Source of the DNA: Pararhizobium capsulatum DSM 1112
GTDB lineage: Bacteria; Pseudomonadota; Alphaproteobacteria; Rhizobiales; Rhizobiaceae
NCBI RefSeq assembly: GCF_030814475.1
Contig: NZ_JAUSVF010000005.1
Location: 35,691-99,690 of the forward strand
Length of the DNA: 64,000 nucleotides
Direction of reading: 5' to 3'
A model generated the notes under the pieces. It had not been told where the DNA came from. It was given only the letters and a program-made list of their open reading frames with translations, and did not search any database. A program made the translations under genes and the position numbers. This document shows, piece by piece, positions 26,460-36,829 of this stretch; the first letter of the stretch is position 1; every line of letters starts with the position of its first letter.

Positions 26460-27443
26460 TGAGATGGCGGACATACTCGCTCTTGTCCTTCATCACGACG
26501 AACAGGTCGTCCTCAGGGCTGTGGAACTGGCTTTGGATGCGGGGGTGGCGACCAAGACGCATGTGCTGAACCTGCTGCATCGGCTGATCGACGGCAAGAC
26601 AATCGATGGTCCCGACATCGATAGGCCACAGGCGCTGACCTTGCTGCGTGAACCCAAGGCCAACGTCGAACGCTATGATGGTGGCCTACGCGCCCGGATC
26701 GCAGGAGGTCGCCATGCGTCATGATCCTGCCAGTGCCGCCGTCGTCATCATGCTGCGTAGCCTGAAGATGTATGGCATGGCCCAAGCCGTCACAGACCTG
26801 ATCGAGCAAGGGGCTCCTGCCTTTGATGCGGCCGTGCCCATCCTGTCACAGTTGCTGAAGGCCGAGATGGCCGAGCGCGAGGTCCGCTCCATCGCCTATC
26901 ACATGAAGGCCGCTCGCTTTCCTGCGTACAAAGACATCTCCGGCTTCGACTTCGCTGACAGCGAAATCACCGAGGCTACCGTGCGCCAACTGCACCGATG
27001 CGAGTTTATGGATGGGGCGCAGAACGTTGTCCTAATCGGTGGCCCTGGCACTGGAAAAACGCATGTCGCGACCGCTCTTGGAATCCAAGCCATCGAGCAT
27101 CACCGCCGAAAGGTCCGCTTCTTCTCGACCATCGAACTGTTCAATGCGCTCGAGCAGGAGAAGGCCAAAGGCAAGGCGGGCCAGATCGCGGAGACCTTGG
27201 TCCGCCTCGATCTGCTCATCCTGGACGGGTTGGGATACCTGCCGTTCAGCGCCTCAGGCGGCGCACTACTCTTCCACCTTCTGAGCAAGCTCTACGAGCG
27301 CACCAGCGTCATCATCACAACCAATCTCAGCTTCAGCGAGTGGGCAACCGTCTTCGGCGACGCCAAGATGACGACCGCTCTGCTCGATCGTCTGACCCAT
27401 CGTTGCCACATCCTGGAAACCGGGAACGACAGCTTCCGCTTCA
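26460..27443 (+). mobile_element. Internal fragment of an IS21-type element
   Basis: This 984-bp block is nearly identical to 61343-62323 in the complete IS21 copy, in the same orientation. It covers the 3' end of istA and most of istB. It lacks both terminal repeats, the first three quarters of istA and the last part of istB, so it was not left by simple insertion. One 3-bp difference (GATGGTGGCC against GATGGCC) and scattered substitutions toward the 3' end separate the copies. Confidence 0.9.
26464..26724 (+). pseudogene. istA: istA transposase 3' fragment
   Basis: An 86-residue C-terminal remnant of the IS21 transposase ([41 protein letters not shown]). The DDE catalytic domain is absent, since the copy starts at the breakpoint near 26460. 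It has an extra glycine (YDGGLRA) relative to the complete copy at 61604. Its stop overlaps the istB start as in the intact element. Confidence 0.85.
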
Positions 27444-27463
27444 CTCCTGTCGCGCGACGATAG
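26714..27463 (+). pseudogene. istB: istB helper ATPase, truncated and mutated
   Basis: IS21 helper ATPase of the DnaC/IstB AAA+ type. Walker [13 protein letters not shown] is intact. Walker B reads [11 protein letters not shown] here against [11 protein letters not shown] in the complete copy, so the catalytic glutamate is a glycine. After NDSFRF the native C-terminus is replaced by TPVARR from flanking DNA. Both changes argue that this copy is inactive. The frame itself is open for 249 residues from ATG 26714. Confidence 0.82.
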
Positions 27464-27559
27464 GATAGACGGATATCTCCTTGATTGCCGCAGCGCACGC
27501 TACATAGAGCGTCACTGCTGTCACTATCTGACAGCAAGGCTAACTGATATAATCGGAAC

Positions 27560-28255
27560 ATGTCACGTTCTGAACGCCTTTTCGATCTTCTGCAGGTCTT
27601 GCGCCAGCACCGTCGCCCCGTCAGCGGGATGGTCTTGGCTGAGCAAACCGGTGTCAGCATCCGCACACTTTATCGCGACATTGCCAGCCTTCAATCGATG
27701 GGGGCGATGGTGGATGGGGAGCCAGGAATTGGATATGTCCTGAAGCCCGGTTTCATGCTTCCCCCGTTGATGTTTACGCCAGAGGAAATCGAAGCGATTG
27801 TGCTTGGATCACGATGGGTCGCTGAACGGACGGATAGCGGCCTGGGCAATGCAGCCCGTAGCGCGTTGACCCGCATAGCGTCGGTTTTACCATCCGATCT
27901 CCGAGATGACCTTGAGGCATCTACTTTGGTAATAGGCCCCAGCACAGCAATTCCTACCGATACCGTCGATGTGGGCTTGTTGCGCAAGGCCATTCGGGCT
28001 GAACGAAAGCTGACGCTCATCTATCGCGATGCGACCGGCACAGCATCCGAACGGATTATCTGGCCATTTGCTCTTTCCTTCTTTGACGCCGTACGGATGC
28101 TGCTGGGCTGGTGCGAAATGCGCCAGGGTTTCCGGCATTTTCGCACAGATCGGATTGTTTCGGCTCAAATGAGCGAGACGCGCTATCCTGAGCGTCGACA
28201 GGCCCTTTTCAGAAAATGGCGCGAAGCCGAGGGCATTACCAAAAGATTCGATTGA
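27560..28255 (+). CDS. YafY-type HTH/WYL transcriptional regulator
   Basis: DNA-binding regulator of 231 residues. An N-terminal HTH_11-type domain (RLFDLLQVLRQHRRPVSGMVLAEQTGVSIRTLYRDIASLQSMG) is followed by a WYL-type ligand domain (RKLTLIYRDATGTASERIIWPFALSFFDAVRMLLGWCEMRQGFRHFRTDRI). It heads a small unit with VOC and EVE proteins and may regulate them. The IS21 fragment ends only about 115 bp upstream, so the promoter region lies in that gap. Confidence 0.85.
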   Translation: MSRSERLFDLLQVLRQHRRPVSGMVLAEQTGVSIRTLYRDIASLQSMGAMVDGEPGIGYVLKPGFMLPPLMFTPEEIEAIVLGSRWVAERTDSGLGNAARSALTRIASVLPSDLRDDLEASTLVIGPSTAIPTDTVDVGLLRKAIRAERKLTLIYRDATGTASERIIWPFALSFFDAVRMLLGWCEMRQGFRHFRTDRIVSAQMSETRYPERRQALFRKWREAEGITKRFD

Positions 28256-28332
28256 TCATGGTAATACTGCCATAAACTGACAGTATGGTTTGCTAAAACC
28301 GCTTTAGTCCAATTCCGGACCGGAGCTTAAAG

Positions 28333-28704
28333 ATGACCAATTCCAATAGCCTTCTCCTCTATGTCGCTGATGTCCCCAATAGCGTTCAGTTTTATTCTAA
28401 TCTGCTGGGCCGCGCGCCAGTGGAAGCGAGCCCGACTTTCGCGCTTTTCATTTTACCTTCGGGTCTGGCGATAGGGTTGTGGGGGAAAGCTGGTGTTGTG
28501 CCGGCACCAACTGCAGCTGCCGGCGGCAGCGAACTTGGGTTCAAGATCGATGATGTGACCGAAGTCGACCGCATCCATGCCGACTGGCAATCCAAGGGTG
28601 CAACAATTGCCCTGCAGCCAACGGACCTCGACTTCGGGCGCAGCTTCGTTGCACTGGATCCCGATGGTCACCGTCTGCGCGTTTATGCGGTGGTGGAAGA
28701 ATAA
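28333..28704 (+). CDS. VOC-family (glyoxalase-like) protein
   Basis: A 123-residue protein of the vicinal-oxygen-chelate fold. It opens [38 protein letters not shown] and ends [16 protein letters not shown], the usual pair of beta-alpha-beta-beta-beta halves. Such proteins include metal-dependent glyoxalases and antibiotic-binding or -modifying proteins; the substrate is not evident. Its stop shares one base with the start of the EVE-domain gene (TAATG), implying coupled translation. Confidence 0.82.
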   Translation: MTNSNSLLLYVADVPNSVQFYSNLLGRAPVEASPTFALFILPSGLAIGLWGKAGVVPAPTAAAGGSELGFKIDDVTEVDRIHADWQSKGATIALQPTDLDFGRSFVALDPDGHRLRVYAVVEE

Positions 28705-29162
28705 TGACTGCTAGCACCCGTTACTGGATCGCCGTTGCGTCGGCTGAGCATGTTGCGCTCGGTCGCACCCTCGGGTTCATGCAAGTCTGCCACGGAAAGG
28801 TCGCGCCTCTGCGCCGCCTTTTACCGGGAGACCGTGTGATCTATTATTCGCCCACAGCCAGTTTCGCAGGCAAGGATCGCCTGCAGGCATTTACTGCAGT
28901 AGGTACTGTGCATGAAGGACAGCCTTATCAGGTCGAAATGACTGCTACGTTCAATCCGTGGCGGCGAAACGTCGATTGGATTGAATCTCGCGAAGTGCTG
29001 ATCAGGCCGTTGCTCGATCGGTTGTCCTTTACCCAAGGCGGTGGAAGCTGGGGTTATAAGTTCAGATTCGGGTTGTTTGAGATCGTAGAAAGGGACGCCA
29101 ATATAATTACAAGCGCCATGAGCCTGAACTACAAGCCGTCAGCGGGTTTCACGGGAGAGTAA
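28704..29162 (+). CDS. EVE-domain protein
   Basis: A 152-residue protein with an EVE/PUA-like fold: [51 protein letters not shown], followed by [19 protein letters not shown] domains bind modified bases in RNA or DNA. It is coupled to the VOC gene. The 3' end overlaps the convergent recombinase remnant by 24 bp. Confidence 0.82.
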   Translation: MTASTRYWIAVASAEHVALGRTLGFMQVCHGKVAPLRRLLPGDRVIYYSPTASFAGKDRLQAFTAVGTVHEGQPYQVEMTATFNPWRRNVDWIESREVLIRPLLDRLSFTQGGGSWGYKFRFGLFEIVERDANIITSAMSLNYKPSAGFTGE

Positions 29163-29757
29163 TTTTTCTCCATCCCGTCTGATCTGCCCGTCAGGTGTGA
29201 CGTAGCGGTATAATGTCTGCCTTATGATGCTGAGTTCGGCGCAGAGATCGGACACTTTGGTTTCCGGTTTGCCCATCGCGGCCTGGGCCAGGCGAAGCTT
29301 TGCAGGGGGCATCTTGAACGGAGCGCCACCATTTCGGCCACGGGCACGGGCAGCTGCCAGGCCTGCTTTTGTCCGCTCGATAATCAATGCCAGCTCGAAT
29401 TCCGCCAGCGCGGCGAAGACGCCAAACACCAATCGCCCGTTTGCTGTCGAGGTATCGATCGACGCGCCTTCGCCCGCTAGCACCTTCAGGCCAATGTTCC
29501 GCTTTGTCAGCTCATCGACCAGATTGACCAGATGACGAGGGTCACGGCCGAGGCGGTCGAGTTTCCAGACGTGTCGCCCTTGCGCAACGCTTTTATACAG
29601 GCCGCCAGACCGGGGCGTTCGTCCTTCTTCCCCGATGAAGCATCCTCATAGATTTTGTCGCTCTCGACCCAGCCCGCGCCAGCGCATAGCGCTGAAGGTC
29701 GTGCACCTGGCTCCCGTCAGCTTTCGAAACGAGCGGATATACGATCAAAGCCGTCAT
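29139..29757 (-). pseudogene. Serine recombinase (resolvase/invertase) remnant
   Basis: The C-terminal half is an open frame (29139-29483) with LAGEGASIDTSTANGRLVFGVFAALAEFELALIIERTKAGLAAARARGR and a helix-turn-helix end. Upstream, leftward reading from ATG 29757 gives MTALIVYPLVSKADGSQVHDLQR, then two frame changes before joining WKLDRLGRDPRHLVNLVDELT. The usual YxRxS catalytic start is YPLVS here, so the arginine is lost as well. The gene is dead and marks an old Tn3-like or integrative element. Confidence 0.8.
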
Positions 29758-29886
29758 TTAAACGTCCGTCTGCGTGACAATCGCCGAAATTTTCAGTGAG
29801 GATGGCGCGTCCGCTGACAAACTCGTTATCTAAACCACAGTTAGGACGAAACGGCAGAAGGATCTGGATCAAATGCATCGGATGGC

Positions 29887-30165
29887 TCACGCATCCGGCT
29901 TCGGTATGTGCCGCCCCGAGCTATCGGCGGAGTGATGCCGTCTGCCGTTAAGATCGCTGTCATCTTCCGCGGGATCAGGGTCGTGGTCGTACGCCAACGT
30001 TTGGTTTGTGACGATCTCTCCAAGAGCTTTCAATGTGGACTGGGTCGCCCAACCTGCTTGCGTCGCCTGGTCGACGAGAGCGAGGACAGCCAGTTGCAAG
30101 GCCTGCTGGCATTGGAAATCATATTCGGACTCGACGGGCGAACATGTGGGTGCTGCAATAATCAT
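29887..30165 (-). CDS. Small conserved hypothetical protein
   Basis: A 92-residue protein, MIIAAPTCSPVESEYDFQCQQALQLAVLALVDQATQAGWATQSTLKALGEIV, with TAGGAGG upstream of its ATG. The N-terminal half looks like a short helical domain; the tail is acidic and then basic. I believe similar small proteins occur in Rhizobiales, but no function is known to me. It is an orphan between the recombinase remnant and a small plus-strand gene. Confidence 0.55.
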   Translation of the reverse strand: MIIAAPTCSPVESEYDFQCQQALQLAVLALVDQATQAGWATQSTLKALGEIVTNQTLAYDHDPDPAEDDSDLNGRRHHSADSSGRHIPKPDA

Positions 30166-30338
30166 GATGGCCTCCTACACCGCAGAACCGGATGGGTGCA
30201 GGAATGTTCCGCGCAGAGGTCTAGCGAAGGTCGGTCCGGTCGTACCGCGATAACAAAAGCAACGCTATGTAAAAGTTTATTGCGCGATGTCATAGGATGA
30301 TGGATTCTTGGCCGAACCCTGCTGCCAAGGAAACGAAA

Positions 30339-30521
30339 ATGACGACCGAGACCAAGCGCAGGCCCAGAGGCGCGTCACCGCGAGGTGAGTTCGAGCAATC
30401 TAAGACCATAGCCCATGAAATCATTGACGAACGGCGTGAGGCCGACCGTCGAAAGTCCGAACGGCTGAAGTCCGCGCGGTTGGCGACGCTTAAGCCGGAA
30501 TCCTCTCACGAAGCATCATAG
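30339..30521 (+). CDS. Small charged protein, unknown
   Basis: A 60-residue, strongly charged frame (MTTETKRRPRGASPRGEFEQSKTIAHEIIDERREADRRKSERLKSARLATLK). AAGGA lies 9 bases before the ATG at 30339; an earlier ATG at 30297 has no good site. The central part is predicted helical. No family recognised, and coding status rests on the start context and composition only. Confidence 0.4.
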   Translation: MTTETKRRPRGASPRGEFEQSKTIAHEIIDERREADRRKSERLKSARLATLKPESSHEAS

Positions 30522-30960
30522 AAGGAAGATCCCGGCCATTGTGGTGCACCGACGGTGGGTGGCGCTTGCAAGCGCAAAAAAGCAAGCAAACTTATCGCCG
30601 CTTATCAAATATACATGAAGCCGTGGGCGGTATACACGGCACGCATGTCCCTTCGGCATGATTGCGACTGCGCCTTTCGAACCGGACATTGACGGGTCGT
30701 CGGAAGTCCAAACCTTGGACTGAGCGAACGCCCCGAACGACCTCATACAAGAGCGTGGCATCACCCAGCTAGGCTGCCGATGCAATCGTACCCAGCCGTT
30801 TCCAACCTGCACGGCTCACCGATTGGACAGCGGTTTCCACGGCGTGGGGCGTTGGTTCTGCCCCGAAACAACGAGCCCAACCCAAGTGAAAAATGTCATG
30901 TTTTTGCACTTTATTTAATCGATAGCCTCGTTAGAATGCACTTCAGAGTGGGAGGAACTC
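30522..30960. promoter_or_regulatory. Region upstream of the nap operon
   Basis: About 440 bases without a gene. The last 70 bases, AT-rich around 30890-30935, should contain the nap promoter. No FNR box (TTGAT-N4-ATCAA) was found by eye. GGAGG at 30951-30955 is the napE ribosome-binding site. Confidence 0.4.
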
Positions 30961-31152
30961 ATGTCCGAACCGATTAACGCGGAACTGGAGACCACGTCTG
31001 CGGATAAGCGAAAGCGCGCCGAGCAACTAACTTTCCTCGCACTCGCGTTTGGTATCTGGCCAATCATCGCTGTGGGCGTCGTGGGGGCCTACGGGTTTGC
31101 CGTCTGGATGTGGCAGATCGTCTTCGGCCCTCCCGGCCCGTTGGGGCACTAG
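30961..31152 (+). CDS. napE: Periplasmic nitrate reductase component NapE
   Basis: A 63-residue single-pass membrane protein: a charged N-terminus (SADKRKRAEQLTFLALAFGIWPIIAVGVVGAYGFAVWMWQIVFGPPGP). The RxEQLTFLALAFGIWPIxAVGxVGxYGFxVWMxQ pattern is typical of NapE in alphaproteobacteria. Its role is not well defined. It opens the napEFDABC operon, with GGAGG before the ATG. Confidence 0.92.
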   Translation: MSEPINAELETTSADKRKRAEQLTFLALAFGIWPIIAVGVVGAYGFAVWMWQIVFGPPGPLGH

Positions 31153-31155
31153 CGC

Positions 31156-31656
31156 ATGCGCGAGGATGCTCCCACAAGGCGTTCGTTCCTCCTTGGCAAG
31201 ACGTCTGAATATTCGCCCTCCATCCGCCCTCCCGGAACCACCCCAGCCACATTCCGGTCCTGCACCGGGTGCGGTCTCTGCGTCGAGCGCTGTCCTACCG
31301 GAGTGATTAAACTAGCGGATGCGCGACCCTTGCTCGATTTCGCCACGGCCGAATGCACCTTCTGCGGCGAATGCAGGCTGGCCTGCCCGGAACCCGTCTT
31401 CCTGCCTGAGGGCGCTCTCCGCTTCGATCATTTCGCATCGATAACCGATGTCTGTCTCGCGAAACGCGACGTCGCCTGCCAGTCGTGCGGCGAGAGCTGT
31501 TCCGAGAACGCGATCCGGTTCAAGCCGCGCCTCGGCGGACCCTTCCTGCCTGACCTCGACGAACATGCCTGCATCGGTTGCGGTGCCTGCGTGGGAGTTT
31601 GTCCTGTCAGCGCGATAACGGTGAAATCTCGACAATTGGAGGCTGCCGATGCCTGA
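31156..31656 (+). CDS. napF: Ferredoxin-type protein NapF
   Basis: Cytoplasmic iron-sulfur protein of 166 residues involved in assembly or iron-sulfur loading of NapA. Four cysteine clusters are visible: CTGCGLCVERCPTG, CTFCGECRLACPEP, CQSCGESCSENAI and CIGCGACVGVCPVS. The third is non-canonical for a full 4Fe-4S site (CxxCGExC), as usual for NapF. It starts 3 bp after napE and overlaps napD by 8 bp. Confidence 0.92.
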   Translation: MREDAPTRRSFLLGKTSEYSPSIRPPGTTPATFRSCTGCGLCVERCPTGVIKLADARPLLDFATAECTFCGECRLACPEPVFLPEGALRFDHFASITDVCLAKRDVACQSCGESCSENAIRFKPRLGGPFLPDLDEHACIGCGACVGVCPVSAITVKSRQLEAADA

Positions 31657-31915
31657 ACTGCAGTCCACCAACTTCCACATATCGAGCGCGGTCGTCGCCA
31701 CCATGCCCGCGGCCACCGACAAAGTCCTGGCGGAACTTGAACGGATGGAAAACGTCGAAGTCCACGGCTGCGAGCGCGGAAAGATCGTCCTGGTCATCGA
31801 GGGGACCAGTACCGGAATGATGGGCGATTGCCTGTCGAGGATATCCCTTCTTAACGGTGTCATCGCGGCAAACATGGTTTTCGAACATGTCGAAACGGAG
31901 AGCGCAGACAGATGA
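31649..31915 (+). CDS. napD: NapA maturation chaperone NapD
   Basis: An 88-residue cytoplasmic chaperone that binds the twin-arginine signal of NapA and delays export until cofactor insertion. Sequence features fit Nap[45 protein letters not shown] and the C-terminal [21 protein letters not shown]. It overlaps napF by 8 bp and napA by 4 bp (ATGA). Confidence 0.92.
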   Translation: MPELQSTNFHISSAVVATMPAATDKVLAELERMENVEVHGCERGKIVLVIEGTSTGMMGDCLSRISLLNGVIAANMVFEHVETESADR

Positions 31916-34419
31916 CCGAAGCACTGACGCGACGCCAGGTTTTGAAAGCACATGCCGCTGGCATCGCCGCGGCTACGGCTGGCATTTCACTTCCCGCCGC
32001 AGCCCAGCCAGTTCCCGGCGGGGTAGGGGCGCTGGAGATCAAATGGTCTAAGGCTCCCTGTCGCTTCTGTGGAACCGGGTGCGGGGTGATGGTCGGCGTG
32101 AAGGAAGGGCAGGTGGTCGCCACGCACGGCGACATGCAGGCGGAGGTCAACCGCGGCCTCAACTGCATCAAGGGCTACTTCCTTTCCAAGATCATGTACG
32201 GCGAGGACCGGTTGAAGACACCGCTGCTTCGCAAACGCAACGGCGTCTACGCCAAGGATGGCGAATTCGAACCCGTCGGCTGGGACGAAGCCTTCGACGC
32301 GATGGCGCAGCAGTGCAAGAAAGTGCTGAAGGAGAAAGGGCCAACAGCCGTCGGCATGTTCGGCTCCGGCCAGTGGACGATCTTCGAGGGCTATGCAGCA
32401 ACCAAGCTGATGCGGGCCGGATTCCGATCGAACAATCTCGATCCAAACGCCCGCCACTGCATGGCGTCGGCTGCCGTCGCTTTCATGCGGACCTTCGGCA
32501 TGGACGAGCCGATGGGCTGCTACGACGATTTCGAGAACGCGGATGCCTTCGTGCTCTGGGGATCGAACATGGCCGAGATGCACCCGATCCTTTGGACGCG
32601 GGTTGCCGATCGCCGACTTGGCCACGACCATGTTCGCGTCGCGGTCCTGTCAACCTTTACTCACCGTAGTATGGACCTGGCCGACGTTCCGATCATCTTC
32701 AAGCCGGGAACCGATCTTGCAATCCTCAACTACATCGCCAACCACATCATCCAGACCGATCGCGTCAATACGGCGTTCGTAGAGAAGCACACCAAGTTTG
32801 CCCGTGGCGTGACCGACATTGGATACGGACTGCGGCCTGACGATCCGAAAGAAGTGAACGCCGCCAATTCGGCCGATCCGGGTAAGACAGAGCCGATGGA
32901 TTTCGCGGCTTTCAAGGAGTTTGTCGCTGAATACACACTGGAGAAGACGGCCGAGTTGACGGGGGTCGAGCCGGAGTTTCTGGAACAACTGGCAGAGCTC
33001 TACGCCGACCCGAAGACCAAGGTAATGTCGCTCTGGACAATGGGGTTCAACCAGCATGTCCGCGGCGTCTGGGCAAACCAGATGGTCTACAACATTCACT
33101 TGCTGACGGGGAAGATATCCGAACCCGGCAACAGTCCTTTCTCGCTGACGGGCCAGCCCTCGGCCTGCGGCACGGCGCGGGAGGTCGGAACGTTCGCCCA
33201 CCGTCTGCCGGCAGACATGGTTGTAACCAATCCCGAGCATCGCAAGCATGCGGAGGAAATCTGGCGCATTCCCCACGGCATCATTCCCGAGAAGCCGGGA
33301 TACCATGCCGTTCAGCAGGACCGGATGCTGAAGGACGGCAAGCTCAATTTCTATTGGGTACAGTGTAACAACAACGTCCAGGCAGCACCCAACACCAGCA
33401 ACGAGACCTATCAGGGCTATCGTAATCCTGAGAACTTCATCGTCGTCTCCGACGCCTATCCGACAATCACCGCGATGAGTGCTGATCTCATTCTGCCAGC
33501 CGCCATGTGGGTGGAAAAAGAAGGCGCTTACGGCAACGCAGAACGCAGGACCCACGTCTGGCATCAGCTCGTCCAAGCGTCTGGTGATGCACGTTCTGAT
33601 CTCTGGCAGATGATGGAGTTCTCGAAGCGCTTCACCACGGAAGACGTCTGGCCGGCGGAGATGCTCGAGGCTAACCCCACCTATCGAGGCAAGAACCTCT
33701 TCGACGTGCTGTTCCGCAACGGCGAGGTCGATCGGTACCCGCTCAGCGAGATCAACGGCGAGTACGACAACAACGAGTCGAAGGACTTCGGCTTCTACGT
33801 CCAGAAAGGCCTGTTCGAGGAGTACGCATCGTTCGGGCGGGGCCACGGCCACGATCTTGCGCCCTATGACGCCTACCACGAAGTGCGTGGGCTGCGCTGG
33901 CCGGTCGTGGATGGGCAGGAAACGAAGTGGCGGTATCGGGAGGGGTACGATCCCTACGTGAAGCCGGGAGAGGGCGTGAAGTTCTACGGGCAAAAGGATG
34001 GCAAGGCGGTTATTCTGGCCGTGCCCTACGAGCCACCGGCAGAATCGCCCGATGAGGAGTTCGATTTCTGGCTCGTGACGGGGCGTGTTCTCGAACACTG
34101 GCATTCCGGCTCGATGACCATGCGGGTGCCCGAACTTTACAGGGCGTTTCCCGGTGCACGCTGTTTCATGAACGCCGACGACGCCCGAAAACGGGGACTA
34201 AATCAAGGAGCGGAAGTCCGCATCATTTCGCGCCGGGGCGAAATCCGCACCCGGATCGATACCCGTGGCCGCAACCGAATGCCCACGGGCGTCATCTTCA
34301 TTCCATGGTTCGACGCAAGCCAACTGATCAACAAGGTAACACTCGACGCCACCGATCCCATCTCCAAACAGACGGATTTCAAAAAATGCGCGGTCAAGAT
34401 TCTACCGGTCGTCGTCTGA
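31912..34419 (+). CDS. napA: Periplasmic nitrate reductase catalytic subunit NapA
   Basis: Molybdoenzyme of 835 residues reducing nitrate to nitrite in the periplasm. It has a Tat signal ([19 protein letters not shown]), a 4Fe-4S site with cysteines 50, 53 and 57 plus the one in GLNCIKGY, and the Mo-coordinating cysteine in [22 protein letters not shown]. The C-terminal molybdopterin domain ends [16 protein letters not shown], typical of NapA. It needs Mo-bis-MGD, linking it to moaA at 35783. Electrons come from NapC through NapB. Confidence 0.96.
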   Translation: MTEALTRRQVLKAHAAGIAAATAGISLPAAAQPVPGGVGALEIKWSKAPCRFCGTGCGVMVGVKEGQVVATHGDMQAEVNRGLNCIKGYFLSKIMYGEDRLKTPLLRKRNGVYAKDGEFEPVGWDEAFDAMAQQCKKVLKEKGPTAVGMFGSGQWTIFEGYAATKLMRAGFRSNNLDPNARHCMASAAVAFMRTFGMDEPMGCYDDFENADAFVLWGSNMAEMHPILWTRVADRRLGHDHVRVAVLSTFTHRSMDLADVPIIFKPGTDLAILNYIANHIIQTDRVNTAFVEKHTKFARGVTDIGYGLRPDDPKEVNAANSADPGKTEPMDFAAFKEFVAEYTLEKTAELTGVEPEFLEQLAELYADPKTKVMSLWTMGFNQHVRGVWANQMVYNIHLLTGKISEPGNSPFSLTGQPSACGTAREVGTFAHRLPADMVVTNPEHRKHAEEIWRIPHGIIPEKPGYHAVQQDRMLKDGKLNFYWVQCNNNVQAAPNTSNETYQGYRNPENFIVVSDAYPTITAMSADLILPAAMWVEKEGAYGNAERRTHVWHQLVQASGDARSDLWQMMEFSKRFTTEDVWPAEMLEANPTYRGKNLFDVLFRNGEVDRYPLSEINGEYDNNESKDFGFYVQKGLFEEYASFGRGHGHDLAPYDAYHEVRGLRWPVVDGQETKWRYREGYDPYVKPGEGVKFYGQKDGKAVILAVPYEPPAESPDEEFDFWLVTGRVLEHWHSGSMTMRVPELYRAFPGARCFMNADDARKRGLNQGAEVRIISRRGEIRTRIDTRGRNRMPTGVIFIPWFDASQLINKVTLDATDPISKQTDFKKCAVKILPVVV

Positions 34420-34889
34420 TGCGCCCCGAATGGACTGCACTCGCTGGCGGACTTCTCGTCTTCATCGCGACCGCGGCGATAGCCCAGGTGGCGACGCAGA
34501 ACGTCCCGCAGCTTCAGGGCCAGACCCATGCCATGGAATCGGGAGCAGCCGCGGTCCTTCCGAAATGGGTGATCGACGACAAACGGAAGATGCGCGCCTA
34601 TCCGGACCAGCCTCCGATTATCCCCCATTCGATCGAGGGCTACGAACTGTCGGTCAACGCCAACCGTTGCCTCACCTGTCACAAGCGCGAATTCACACAG
34701 GACTCGGGCGCGCCGATGATCAGCGTGACGCATTACATGACGCGCGAGGGACAGATGATCGCGGACGTTTCCCCGCGGCGGTACTTCTGTACGGCGTGCC
34801 ACGTCCCCCAGGCGGACGTCCAGCCGCTGGTACCCAGCACCTTCAAAGACATGAGCGAACTTGGGTTCAAGCCAGCGGGAAGCGAGTGA
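34419..34889 (+). CDS. napB: Dihaem cytochrome c subunit NapB
   Basis: Periplasmic dihaem cytochrome, 156 residues from ATG 34419, which shares one base with the napA stop (TGATG). It begins with a signal peptide ([23 protein letters not shown]) and has two haem sites, CLTCHKREF and CTACHVPQ. It transfers electrons from NapC to NapA. An ATG at 34386 inside napA would add 11 residues before the signal peptide and is less likely. Confidence 0.93.
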   Translation: MRPEWTALAGGLLVFIATAAIAQVATQNVPQLQGQTHAMESGAAAVLPKWVIDDKRKMRAYPDQPPIIPHSIEGYELSVNANRCLTCHKREFTQDSGAPMISVTHYMTREGQMIADVSPRRYFCTACHVPQADVQPLVPSTFKDMSELGFKPAGSE

Positions 34890-34893
34890 GACC

Positions 34894-35607
34894 ATGATCG
34901 CCTGGATCCGGAAAGTCGTGCTGTGGGCATGGGGTATCATGATCACGCCTGCCGTGACACTTGGGCTTGGGTTCCTGACGCTCGGCGGCTTCATCGGCGG
35001 CGTCATGTTCTGGGGCGCTTTCAACACGGCCCTCGAAGTGACCAATACGGAGAAGTTCTGCACCGGATGCCACGAGATGAAAGCGAACGTCTACGAGGAG
35101 CTGACGCGCACCATCCATTTCTCGAACCGTTCGGGGGTGCGCGCAAGTTGTCCCGATTGTCATGTGCCGCACCAGTGGACGGACAAGATCGCCCGCAAGA
35201 TGCAGGCGTCCAAGGAAGTGTGGGGCAAGCTGTTCGGGACGATCAATACGCGGTCGAAATTTCTCGAGCACCGTCTTGAGCTGGCTCAGCACGAATGGGC
35301 GCGCATGAAGGCCAACGACAGTCTGGAATGCCGCAACTGCCACTCTTCGGTCGCGATGGATTTGCAGAAGCAGACCCAGAGGGCGGCTGAAATCCACACG
35401 CGATATCTCCTTTCGGGAAAAGCCACCTGCATCGATTGCCACAAGGGCATAGCCCACGAGCTGCCGAACATGGAAGGCATCGATCCTGGCTGGAAAATGC
35501 CGAAAGAACTCGAGGGAAAAAAGATGGCCGACGGGACTCCGGATGGTAGCACTCCGGTCGAGGATCTTCGACGCGCTTTGGCCGAAGCTCATGCCGCGGC
35601 TTTCTGA
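34894..35607 (+). CDS. napC: Tetrahaem quinol dehydrogenase NapC
   Basis: Membrane-anchored tetrahaem cytochrome of the NapC/NirT family, 237 residues. One N-terminal helix ([33 protein letters not shown]) is followed by four haem sites: [24 protein letters not shown] and [13 protein letters not shown]. It oxidises ubiquinol and feeds NapB. It ends the nap operon; about 175 bases separate it from the convergent moaA end. Confidence 0.95.
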   Translation: MIAWIRKVVLWAWGIMITPAVTLGLGFLTLGGFIGGVMFWGAFNTALEVTNTEKFCTGCHEMKANVYEELTRTIHFSNRSGVRASCPDCHVPHQWTDKIARKMQASKEVWGKLFGTINTRSKFLEHRLELAQHEWARMKANDSLECRNCHSSVAMDLQKQTQRAAEIHTRYLLSGKATCIDCHKGIAHELPNMEGIDPGWKMPKELEGKKMADGTPDGSTPVEDLRRALAEAHAAAF

Positions 35608-35782
35608 CATTTAGTTAGGCCATTTCCAGTCGGACATTGTGCCGACGTCGCTCATAGTTCCGCTAGCGGGCCAGTTCGGCTGGCTCGGATAGGCGACATC
35701 GCCAGCCGCCTGGCCCCCTTCAAGCCCCTAAAGTTCATGCAGGGCTTCAGCCACGGCGGGAAATGACGTGGTGATGGGTTCA

Positions 35783-36829
35783 CTATCCGCCTGTCACACT
35801 CATGTGCCGGGCCACGGCTGGCCTGCCCGTCCGGTCGATGACGAAGTCATGGCCCTTGGGTTTTCGGAAAATCGCTTCGTCGATCGCCGCTGAAAGAATT
35901 CCATCGTCAGGGCTGGCGCGCAGGGCGGCTCTGAGATCCGCCGCGTCGTTCTGTCCGAGGCACATGTAGAGGGTTCCGGTGCATGTCAGGCGAACGCGGT
36001 TGCAGCTCTCACAGAAATTGTGCGTCATCGGGGTTATGAAGCCAAGGCGGCCGCCCGTCTCCTCGACACGGACGTAGCGGGCAGGGCCTCCTGTGCGATG
36101 TCCGATATCGGTCAGCGTGAAATCTTTTTCGACATCCGCGCGAAGCCTGGACAAAGGCAGATACCGGTTCGTGCGGTCCTCATCGATTTCCCCCATGGGC
36201 ATCGTTTCGATCAGAGTAAGATCCATTCCGCGGCTATGAGCAAAGCGCAGCAGGTCGGGGATTTCGACGTCGTTGAAGTCCTTCAGAGCGACCGCGTTCA
36301 GCTTGACGTGGATGCCCGCTCTCAAGGCGCAATCGATCCCCTCCATCACCTTCCCAAGATCGCCCCAGCGGGTGATCTTGGTGAACTTGTCCGGATCGAG
36401 CGTGTCGAGCGAAACGTTGATCCGACGCACGCCGCAGTCATATAGCTCATCGGCATGGCGGGCGAGTTGCGAGCCGTTTGTTGTTATTGTGAGTTCGTCC
36501 AGCCCGGAACCGATCCTCTTGCCGAGTTGCCGTACCAGAACCATGACATTCTTGCGGACGAGGGGTTCGCCGCCCGTGAGCCTGATCTTGCGCACACCCT
36601 TATCGATGAAGACGGAGCACACACGCTCGAGCTCCTCCAGGGTCAGAAGGTCCTTCCTCGGCAAGAACTGCATGTTCTCAGCCATGCAGTAGGTGCAGCG
36701 GAAATCGCATCTGTCCGTGACGGAAACCCTCAGGTAGCTCACAGCCCTCCCGAAGGGATCGATCATCGGTGCGGCCTGCGAGGCGACGTTGTCGATGACT
36801 TGCTGGTATGGAGGGAAGGCGGCGTTCAT
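35783..36829 (-). CDS. moaA: GTP 3',8-cyclase MoaA
   Basis: Radical SAM enzyme for the first step of molybdenum cofactor synthesis, 348 residues from ATG 36829 (a GTG at 36856 would add nine). The SAM cluster motif is CDFRCTYC, and the C-terminal cluster lies in [23 protein letters not shown]. The protein ends in the GG dipeptide (SVTGG) that is functionally required in MoaA. It is convergent with napC, and no other moa gene is nearby. Its location suggests extra cofactor supply for NapA. Confidence 0.94.
   Translation of the reverse strand: MNAAFPPYQQVIDNVASQAAPMIDPFGRAVSYLRVSVTDRCDFRCTYCMAENMQFLPRKDLLTLEELERVCSVFIDKGVRKIRLTGGEPLVRKNVMVLVRQLGKRIGSGLDELTITTNGSQLARHADELYDCGVRRINVSLDTLDPDKFTKITRWGDLGKVMEGIDCALRAGIHVKLNAVALKDFNDVEIPDLLRFAHSRGMDLTLIETMPMGEIDEDRTNRYLPLSRLRADVEKDFTLTDIGHRTGGPARYVRVEETGGRLGFITPMTHNFCESCNRVRLTCTGTLYMCLGQNDAADLRAALRASPDDGILSAAIDEAIFRKPKGHDFVIDRTGRPAVARHMSVTGG

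Noticed and set aside
32650..34104. 484-codon minus-strand frame opposite napA
   Set aside because: napA is complete on the plus strand with all cofactor motifs; the antisense frame has no recognisable protein features.
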